This document shows, one piece after another, positions 1 through 6,291 of a DNA stretch of 10,999 nt. Location: positions 1 through 10,999 of the forward strand of contig JBOHRF010000155.1 in NCBI GenBank assembly GCA_050732575.1, in the 5' to 3' direction. The stretch's first letter is position 1, and every line of letters starts with the position of its first letter. The translations under genes and the position numbers were made by a program. A model generated the notes under the pieces. That model did no database searches. It saw only the letters and a list, made by a program, of their open reading frames with translations, and was not told where the DNA came from. The DNA comes from JBBDWZ01 sp050732575 (GTDB lineage Bacteria; Gemmatimonadota; Gemmatimonadetes; Longimicrobiales; RSA9).

Positions 1-1
1 G

Positions 2-55
2 GACCAGCGGCAGAACGATCTCGTGTTTGCCATTGGCGTGGGGATTCGGCCGTAG
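2..55 (+). CDS. C-terminal end of an upstream protein (partial)
   Basis: The second reading frame gives a short tail ending NDLVFAIGVGIRP, followed directly by two in-frame stops (TAG 53-55, TAA 56-58). Tandem stops and the alternating hydrophobic pattern of the tail suggest a genuine gene end, possibly the last beta strand of an outer-membrane barrel protein, but 17 codons are too few to name a family. The gene begins outside the window. The 79-164 hairpin follows 21 bases after the second stop. Confidence 0.4.
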   Translation, partial: DQRQNDLVFAIGVGIRP

Positions 56-78
56 TAATACCCGGACCATTCCGTAAG

Positions 79-164
79 CACGTTCTCGTTCTCGCTCACG
101 TTTTCGTTCACGGTTGTTGACCTGATCAGCCGTGAACGAAAACGTTAGTGGGAGCGAGAACGTG
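79..164. repeat. Imperfect inverted repeat built on a six-base rhythm
   Basis: Two 35-base arms (79-113 and 130-164) are reverse complements at 31 of 35 positions and are separated by a 16-base loop (114-129). The left arm is a degenerate tandem hexamer (CGTTCT, CGTTCT, CGCTCA, CGTTTT, CGTTCA), and the right arm keeps the same six-base phase. The structure lies between the stop of the upstream gene and the start of the permease. A transcript could fold it into a long stem, so it may act as a 3'-end or terminator-like structure. No T-run follows, so it is not a classical intrinsic terminator. The low-complexity hexamer suggests a dispersed genomic repeat. Confidence 0.8.
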
Positions 165-251
165 ATTGTTGATCCGCACCTCAACCCGCCCTCAACCGCA
201 ACTCCAGGCCGGTCCCGGTTGTCCAACGTCTGACCCTCCCTGGAGAGCACC

Positions 252-2763
252 ATGTCCGGACTGGCCAACGATCTTCGCTAGGTCGTGCGCGTGCTGGCGC
301 GCAGCCCGGGATTCACGCTGGTCGCGACCCTGTCGCTGGCGCTCGGCATCGGGGCCAACGCAGCGATCTTCAGCACGATCAAGAACCTGCTGCACGATCC
401 CTTGCCGGTCGCTCGGCCCGATGAGCTGGTGGTGGTGCACTGGCGCCGGGATGGGTGAAGTCGATATCAGCCAGATCGGGTCGAGCTCGTACCTGGATCG
501 CGCCACAGGCGCCTCCTATCGGACGAATTTCAGCTATCCGATATACCGCGCGCTGCGCGCAGCAGCGGGTGAAACGCAGCTCTTTGCGTTCGCGTTCTTG
601 CGGGGCGTGAGCGTGGGCATCGGCAATCAGCCGGCGCAGTTGACCGGCGGGCTGCTGGCGGACGGCCGTTACTTCTCGGGATTGCGACCGGGCATGACAC
701 TGGGTCGTCCGCTGACGGACGCGGACGACCGCGCCGATGCACCGCTGGTTGCGGTGCTGAGCCATTCGTTCTGGCAACGCGCGTTGGGCGGCGATCCACA
801 GGTGGTGGGCCGCACCATCCGCGTGAACGGCGAGCCGGCCCAGATCGTAGGCGTCACGGCACCAGGCTTCGATGGCGTTTCGCGCGGCGGCTTCTTCCCC
901 GTGACCGGCATCACCCTGCCACTGGCCGCGCAACCACGCGTGTACGCGCGCTGGAGCTCCGCTGGAGAATCGCTGTTTGCCGCCGACCGCGTGTTCTGGT
1001 TGCGCATCATGGCCCGCGTGGTGGACCGCGATGGAATAAGCACGCTTACGCAGAGCCTGACGGGCGCGCTGCGAACCTTCCCGTCACCCGCCTCGGAGAG
1101 CACTGCGCATCCGCCCAGCCTGGTGCTGGCACCGGGTGCACGCGGACCGCAACCCGTAACGGGCGATACTGCGAAATTCCTGTGGCTGCTGATGAGTGTT
1201 GTGGGTGCCGTGCTGCTCATCGCATGTGTGAACCTGGCCAGCTTGATGCTTGCCCGTGGAGTGGCGCGCGAGCGCGAGATGGCCGTGCGGCGCGCACTGG
1301 GCAGCGGACGCGCACGACTGGTGCGCCAGACCTTGCTGGAAGGACTGGTCCTGGCCGCGGCAGGGACGGCGACCGGCATGCTGCTCGTGGTGTGGGGGCA
1401 AGGTTTGCTGGGATCGATGCTCACCCGCGGACTCGGCTCGGGCGCGTTCGGCACGCTGCCCATTCAGCCCAGGCTGGATCCCGTCGTGCTCGGACTCAGC
1501 GCAGCGTTGTGCATTGGTGCCACCTTGTTGTTCGGACTGCTGCCTGCACTTCGGCTATCTTCGCTCGATCCTGCATCGTTTCTGAAACATCGAGTGGCCG
1601 GAGGATCGGGATCGAAGCTCACGATGGGTCGCGTGTTGATCGCGGTCCAGATCGCGGTTTCGGTTCCGCTGGTCGTGGGTGCCACGCTGTTGCTGCGCAC
1701 CGTGGCTAACCTGAACGCCGTCGAGCTGGGATTCGATCCACGCGGGCTCGTGATGTTCCAGCTCGACCCGTCCTACACACGCGTGCCGGAGGAACAGCAG
1801 CACGCGCTCTACACTACATTGCTGGAACGCTTGCGCGCCATCCCGGGCGTGCGCTCCGTGACACTGGTAGAGAATGCGCTGATGAGCGGTCTGACCTCGA
1901 ACACGCACGTTACCGTCAATGGTCAAAGACACAACCTGTATATGAACGCGGTCGGTCCCGACTTTGTGGAAACGATGGGCATGCGCTTGATCGCCGGTCG
2001 TATGCCAGGCCGGGCGGATGTTCCCGGTCTACCAACCGTGGGCGCCGTGAATGAAACCGCGGTGCGCGAACTGTTTGGCGGCGCCTCGCCCATGGGCCGA
2101 ACCATCCGGCGCGGTGAGCGTGAAACGCAGATCGTGGGTGTGGTGAGTGACAGCCGTTACGACCGGCAGCGTGCACCACTGCGTCCAACGCTGTACGATG
2201 GCGCGCTGCAGCGACCCGGTTACGGCGGCCACAACATTGTGCTGCGCACGAATGTCACACCCGCGCGCCTGGAGCCTGCTATTCGCCGAGCGGTAGCGGA
2301 TGTAAACGCAGATTTGCCCGTGCCAGAACTGCGCACACAGCTGGCACAGATCGCGCGCACCAGCGCGCGCGAGCGCATGTTCACGCAACTCCTGACCATC
2401 TTCGGCGCGTTTGCCCTGCTGTTGGCCAGCATCGGTCTGCACGGCGTGACCGCCTACTCCGTGTCGCGGCGCACAGCGGAAATTGGCGTGCGCGTGGCCC
2501 TGGGCGCGCGTCCCACCCAGGTCCTCTGGCTGGTACTGCGCCAGGTCGCGCTGCTCGCGCTGGCTGGACTCGCCCTGGGAATTCCGGCCGCACTGGCGGC
2601 CGGACCGCTGATGAGCAGCCTGTTGTTCGGCGTTGCACCCGCCGAACTGACCGTGCTCGCGACCGGTACCATCGTGATGATCGCCGTCGCGCTCGCCGCG
2701 GGCGCACAGCCCGCATTGCGCGCAGTCAGGCTGGATCCGCTGACCGCATTGCGGTCGGAGTAG
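252..2763 (+). pseudogene. ADOP-type FtsX/MacB ABC permease, with nonsense codon and frameshift near the start
   Basis: The product resembles orphan MacB/FtsX-like permeases of the ADOP type: an N-terminal helix, a periplasmic MacB core domain, three membrane helices (about 1177-1260, 1318-1410, 1474-1560), then a second helix/periplasmic/three-helix half ending at 2760. No ATPase is adjacent. The natural start is ATG 252, with GGAG at 242-245 six bases upstream, giving MSGLANDLR then a TAG (279-281) where homologues usually have an aromatic residue; TAC to TAG is a single change. The same frame continues with VRVLARSPGFTLVATLSLAL and DELVVVHWRRDG and hits TGA at 456. Removing one G from the run at 453-455 joins it to GEVDISQIG and the long open frame, giving about 836 residues. 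The longer frame starting at 166 has an N-terminus (to about 450) that is out-of-frame translation and should not be trusted. The lesions may be sequencing errors; the remaining ~770 codons are intact, which argues against old decay. Confidence 0.85.
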
Positions 2764-2781
2764 ATGAACCTGATGAACCGG
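2764..2781. repeat. Inverted copy of the 9-bp repeat unit right after the permease stop
   Basis: The bases immediately after the permease stop read ATGAACC, TG, ATGAACCGG. The stretch GATGAACCGG (2772-2781) is the exact reverse complement of CCGGTTCATC, which occurs twice in the downstream array (2908-2917 and 2926-2935). A transcript leaving the permease could therefore form a stem across about 130 bases. The intervening sequence also has a minor hairpin (CCCGC 2833-2837 with GCGGG 2845-2849). Whether these stems act as a terminator is inference. Confidence 0.6.
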
Positions 2782-2889
2782 GTTGGGGCGGGTGCAAACG
2801 CTGTCATGTTCCAGGCCGGTGGTGATCACTAGCCCGCACTGAGCGCGGGACCAGCCGATATCCAGCAGCCGCTGCGGTATCCCGCCTCT

Positions 2890-2961
2890 CCGGTTCAACC
2901 GCCCCATCCGGTTCATCCGTCTCATCCGGTTCATCCGAATCATCCGCCTCATCCGATTCAT
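2890..2961. repeat. Tandem array of eight 9-bp units (CCGNNTCAT)
   Basis: Eight contiguous 9-base units run from 2890 to 2961: CCGGTTCAA, CCGCCCCAT, CCGGTTCAT, CCGTCTCAT, CCGGTTCAT, CCGAATCAT, CCGCCTCAT, CCGATTCAT. The CCG start and the CAT end are almost invariant while the middle varies. On the minus strand it reads as ATGAAYCGG-like triplets, so it creates an open frame of Met-Asn-Arg/Met-Arg-Arg repeats that is not a believable protein. The array lies 50 bases upstream of the kinase start and makes up much of the spacer. Confidence 0.9.
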
Positions 2962-3011
2962 CCTTCGTTGAAAACCGTGACAACCATGAGGTGTGACCAC
3001 AGAATTAGTGA

Positions 3012-5366
3012 ATGGATCTGCTCGAACGTGTGCGCGCAGCGCTGGGGGACCGCTACCAGGTTTCACGAAAGCTTGGTGAAGGCGGGATGGCGGTGGTTTT
3101 CGAGGCTGGTGATTCCCGGCATGGCCGGCGCGTGGCCATCAAGGTGCTGCGACCGGAGGTTGCGGAGCAGATTGGGGCCGATCGTTTTCTGCGTGAGATC
3201 CGCGTGACGGCGCAGCTCTCCCATCCGCACATCCTGCCCCTGCTCGACTCCGGCACGGCGGACGAATTGCTCTATTACGTGATGCCGCTGGTGGAGGGCG
3301 AGACACTGCGCGAGCGCATCACGCGGCAACAGCAGCTTTCTGTGCAGGAAGCGCTTCGCCTCTCCGATGAAGTGGCCGACGCACTGTCGTATGCACACGG
3401 ACGCGGCATCCTGCATCGCGATATCAAGCCGGAGAACATTCTGCTCGCCAGTGGCCATGCACTGGTAGCGGACTTTGGTATAGCGCGCGCCGCGGTCTTT
3501 GCCGACAAAACCAGCCACACTGCGACAGGTATTGCACTGGGCACGCCCGCCTACATGAGCCCGGAACAGGCGGCCGGTGATCCCAAGCTGGATGCGCGCA
3601 GCGATCTCTACAGCCTGGCCTGTGTCACGTTCGAGATGCTGACGGGTCAACCGCCCTTCACGGGGCCGGCGCCCCAGGTAGTGCTGGCGCGTCGGCTGCA
3701 TGAAAGCGCGCCTGCGCTGCGCACATTGCGCGAAAGCATCGATCGCTCGGTGGATACTGCCGTGGCTCGCGCCCTTTCCCGAGCACCCGAGGATCGGCAA
3801 CGCTCTTTGCATGAATTTGCGCAGGAGTTGCGTGCCGCCGGAAACCTGCCCGCGCACACCTCGCGCCTGCGTCTGCGCACGGCGGCGGGCATTGTGCTGC
3901 TGTTAGCGGGAGTGGTGGCGCTCATGATCGGGCAGCGGATAAAATCGGGCCCGGGCAATCCGTCCAAGGCGCAGCCGCGGTTGGCCGTGCTGCCGCTCGA
4001 AAATCTGGGCCATGATGATGATGCGCCCTTCGCGGCTGGCATTGCCGAAGAAATCATGAGCCGTCTCTCGGAGATCGGCGGGCTGCAGGTTGTGTCACGC
4101 ACCAGCGCCAGCCGTTTTCGTGAAAGAACATTGAGCATGCGCGAGCTGGGTGCACAGCTCAATGCAGACTACATCCTGGAAGGCTCGGTGCGCACGGATC
4201 GCGCCAGTTCGGGGCCCGGTAGTGCGCGCGTGATTGCGCGGCTCATCCGCGTAGCCGACGACGTGCGCGTGTGGGAGCACCCGTACGATGCCATCCTGGT
4301 TCCGGGCGACATCTTCCGCGTGCAAACGGAGATTGCCACACGCGTGGCAGCTGCGCTCGACCTCACGGTGGGCGCGGCCGAGCGGCGCCGCGTAGGACGT
4401 ATCACGACCAGTGACAGCGCGGCCTACCGCCTCTATCAATTGGGACGATTTCAATGGGGCAAGCGTGATGCCGCCAGCTTGAAGCTGGCCGTAGCGAGTT
4501 TTCGCGCGGCCGTTGCGCGCGATTCACAATTCGCGGAAGCATACGCCGGCCTCAGTGATGCGCTCGGTGCATCGTTTCTGCTGTATCCCGACGATTCGGT
4601 GCACATTGCCAGGCGCCAGGCGCTGGACGCGGCGCAACGCGCCATCACCATCGATTCCTCGCTGGCCGCGGCCCACGCGTCACTGGGCTACGGCCGCTTG
4701 TTCGTGGCCTGGGACTGGGCGGCCGCCGAAGCCGCATTCCAGCGCGCCATCCGGCTCGATCCTGGTTACGGGCCCGCGCGCTATTGGTACACGCAGCTGC
4801 TCTGGATGCTGGGTCGACACCACGATGCACTCGCGCAGGCCGAAGCAGCCGTGGCCAACGATCCGCTATCGGGTGTGTCCTACCTGGCGCGTGCCCGGAC
4901 CTTCCGGTTGCTCGGCCGGCAGGAAGAATGGGCGGCCGATCTGCGCCGCAGCACAGAACTAACGCAGGGCCTGGCTCCCAGTTGGTTCGGCCTGGCCGAG
5001 TACCACACCATGCGCGGCGAGGCCGATAGTGCGCGCGCAAGCATGCAACGCTTTCTGAGTGTTCGATACGGAACGGCTGCAGGCACTGATGATCTGGCTG
5101 CCAGTGCCGCGCGCGCGCTCGCGCGCAGCGGTAACGTAGCACACGTGCTCCAGCTGACCGCGCGCGCCGGTATTGCCGACCCTGCAGTGGGTCCGCTGGC
5201 CGCGCGATTGTATGCCATGACCGGACAGCTGGACAGCGCATTCGCGCGGCTGCAACGAATGGAAGTAGCGCGCGACTCGGAATTGCCGTCGATTCTGCCC
5301 TTCCTGGCCGCCGAGCTGAGCGGCGATGCGCGCTGGGCGGAATTGAAACGACGCATGGCCTTCTAG
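3012..5366 (+). CDS. Membrane-anchored Ser/Thr protein kinase with TolB-like and TPR domains
   Basis: This 784-residue protein has a complete Hanks-type kinase domain at about residues 15-275: glycine loop GEGGMAVV (22-29), VAIK lysine K44, alpha-C glutamate E62, HRD (135-137) with K139 and N142, DFG (154-156), and MSPEQ (182-186). All catalytic residues are present, so it should be active. A single membrane helix follows (about 290-307). Residues about 323-460 are the TolB-like domain (AVLPLENLG, LNADYILEGSV) seen in many bacterial kinases and cyclases, and about 469-690 are TPR-type helical repeats such as AAEAAFQRAIRLDPGYGPA. The expected topology is a cytoplasmic kinase and an extracytoplasmic TolB/TPR sensor or scaffold. 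The start at 3012 gives the standard short lead-in (MDLLERVRAALGDRYQV); no strong ribosome site precedes it (GAGGTG at 2988-2993 is too distant). The stop (5364-5366) shares two bases with the downstream fold-back. Substrates are unknown. Confidence 0.93.
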   Translation: MDLLERVRAALGDRYQVSRKLGEGGMAVVFEAGDSRHGRRVAIKVLRPEVAEQIGADRFLREIRVTAQLSHPHILPLLDSGTADELLYYVMPLVEGETLRERITRQQQLSVQEALRLSDEVADALSYAHGRGILHRDIKPENILLASGHALVADFGIARAAVFADKTSHTATGIALGTPAYMSPEQAAGDPKLDARSDLYSLACVTFEMLTGQPPFTGPAPQVVLARRLHESAPALRTLRESIDRSVDTAVARALSRAPEDRQRSLHEFAQELRAAGNLPAHTSRLRLRTAAGIVLLLAGVVALMIGQRIKSGPGNPSKAQPRLAVLPLENLGHDDDAPFAAGIAEEIMSRLSEIGGLQVVSRTSASRFRERTLSMRELGAQLNADYILEGSVRTDRASSGPGSARVIARLIRVADDVRVWEHPYDAILVPGDIFRVQTEIATRVAAALDLTVGAAERRRVGRITTSDSAAYRLYQLGRFQWGKRDAASLKLAVASFRAAVARDSQFAEAYAGLSDALGASFLLYPDDSVHIARRQALDAAQRAITIDSSLAAAHASLGYGRLFVAWDWAAAEAAFQRAIRLDPGYGPARYWYTQLLWMLGRHHDALAQAEAAVANDPLSGVSYLARARTFRLLGRQEEWAADLRRSTELTQGLAPSWFGLAEYHTMRGEADSARASMQRFLSVRYGTAAGTDDLAASAARALARSGNVAHVLQLTARAGIADPAVGPLAARLYAMTGQLDSAFARLQRMEVARDSELPSILPFLAAELSGDARWAELKRRMAF

Positions 5367-5526
5367 TGTTGCGTCTCCGAAATTCCTTGTGCACCGAGAA
5401 CGCCGCTGCGCCCGCGGGGCAAGGCGCGACGACGAAGGCATAGCAGCGCTATTTCGAGGAGGTGCAACGCAGCCATGCGAGATGCAGCGGTGTTCGAATG
5501 CCAAGGAATTTCGGGGACGCAACACT
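5365..5526. repeat. 162-bp concentric fold-back element
   Basis: Outer 25-base arms at 5365-5389 and 5502-5526 match as reverse complements at 24 of 25 positions. A second pair inside (5398-5409 and 5484-5495) matches at 11 of 12, and an apical hairpin ATAGC-AGC-GCTAT lies at 5440-5452. All three share a midpoint within about one base of 5446, so this is one long nested stem rather than chance repeats. The left arm begins inside the kinase stop codon. No open frame of transposase size fits inside and I see no clear target-site duplication. It could be a small non-autonomous (MITE-like) element, a REP/BIME-like dispersed repeat, or a structured mRNA 3' end. Confidence 0.85.
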
Positions 5527-5540
5527 GGTTGCATCCGCCT

Positions 5541-5546
5541 GGAGAG
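5541..5546 (+). promoter_or_regulatory. Ribosome binding site that sets the start at 5549
   Basis: GGAGAG at 5541-5546 (GGAG core four bases before the ATG) precedes ATG 5549. The same frame stays open upstream to an ATG at 5462, but that earlier start lies within the fold-back element and has no comparable site, so 5549 is preferred. Confidence 0.6.
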
Positions 5547-5548
5547 CC

Positions 5549-6160
5549 ATGATTTCTCGACTCGAACGTGAGCTACTGGACGCAGAGATCGATCTCTCCG
5601 AGTGTGTCATTTCCGACCGTCAGGACAATGCACTATCGGTGCGCACGAGAATCGGGCGGTTCCGGATCTTCCTGTCGTTGGTGACCGGCATACCCTGCGC
5701 TTACCTGCTTTACATTCTTCTCCGTGCTCCCACGTACTCATCGGCAGCGATCATCACCGCGCTCGTATGCGCACCCTTTCTGGCGGCCGCAACCGCACTC
5801 TTCGGCTTCACGCAGTCTGGCAAGGCGTTCGACCGCGCCGCGCGCCAGGCTCGCCTCTCGCTCCGGGTTTTTGGGTATGAGCGGGGGAGGTTGGTTTCGA
5901 TTCCCACCGCGAGCGCGGTACGGTTGTCGAGCGAATGGGGAAACGAGGATAATCCTGCCATCTGGTTTCGCGTAGACATCGAGGGCCGTCAGGAACTCGG
6001 CTTCTGCGTGGCCTGGCGCTACCAAATGGCTAAGCAGTTCGCGCAGCGACTCGCCGAATTTCTCTCCTGCCAGCTGATCGACCAGGTGAGCGCGGACCAC
6101 CGACTGCGGGCGCGGGATACGGCGGACCACCACCACGTACCCACGAAACGGCCGTTCTAG
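5549..6160 (+). CDS. Small two-helix membrane protein of unknown function
   Basis: I do not recognise a family. The start at 5549 follows a GGAGAG site and gives 203 residues. A charged N-terminal segment (1-37) is followed by two hydrophobic helices (about 38-58 and 66-87) joined by a short loop, then a soluble C-terminal domain of about 115 residues that is probably cytoplasmic, with the N-terminus on the same side. This resembles small membrane proteins with a hairpin anchor and a PH-like or cytosolic domain, but I see no diagnostic motif. The last 13 codons (from 6122) lie in the left arm of the second fold-back and encode ADHHHVPTKRPF, so the tail is probably a product of that repeat. 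A ten-base direct repeat (6092-6101 and 6122-6131) sits just before. The gene is bracketed by the two fold-backs and converges on the LRR gene. Confidence 0.7.
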   Translation: MISRLERELLDAEIDLSECVISDRQDNALSVRTRIGRFRIFLSLVTGIPCAYLLYILLRAPTYSSAAIITALVCAPFLAAATALFGFTQSGKAFDRAARQARLSLRVFGYERGRLVSIPTASAVRLSSEWGNEDNPAIWFRVDIEGRQELGFCVAWRYQMAKQFAQRLAEFLSCQLIDQVSADHRLRARDTADHHHVPTKRPF

Positions 6161-6277
6161 CTATTCTACCGTTCGGACGACCCGTACGTCAGTGCTTGCG
6201 CGGGCACCCCCAGGCCATCAAAACACCATGCAGCATGTCAGCATGCGCCAATTCGTGGGTACGTGGTGGTGGTCCGC
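6122..6277. repeat. 156-bp fold-back with perfect 26-bp arms
   Basis: Arms at 6122-6147 and 6252-6277 are perfect reverse complements over 26 bases. A small apical hairpin (GTGC 6192-6195, GCAC 6204-6207) has the same midpoint (6199.5), so the element is symmetric. The left arm and a ten-base palindrome AACGGCCGTT (6147-6156) lie in the 3' end of the small membrane-protein gene, whose stop (6158-6160) is inside the element. The right arm ends 14 bases from the stop of the convergent LRR gene. It could terminate transcription from both sides or protect 3' ends; no T-run is present. Its sequence is unrelated to the 5365-5526 element although the length is similar. Confidence 0.88.
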
Positions 6278-6291
6278 GGCAGCGCGCGCGC

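Noticed and set aside
166..251. Upstream extension of the permease frame to ATG 166
   Set aside because: Residues from this part (Trp/Cys/Arg-rich, to about 450) are out-of-frame translation; the conserved N-terminus lies in the frame starting at 252.
2833..2849. Small hairpin as an intrinsic terminator for the permease
   Set aside because: The stem is only five base pairs and no T-run follows.
2029..3066. Long minus-strand open frame with Met-Asn-Arg repeats
   Set aside because: It is the shadow of the permease extended through the 9-bp array, which stays open because the unit is a multiple of three; it has no plausible domain or ribosome site.
5462..5548. Earlier start for the small membrane protein
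   Set aside because: It lies inside the fold-back element, lacks a ribosome site and adds no recognisable sequence.
5365..6277. Integron cassette with attC sites
   Set aside because: The fold-backs lack the GTTRRRY/RYYYAAC core boxes and are unrelated to each other; no integrase is present.
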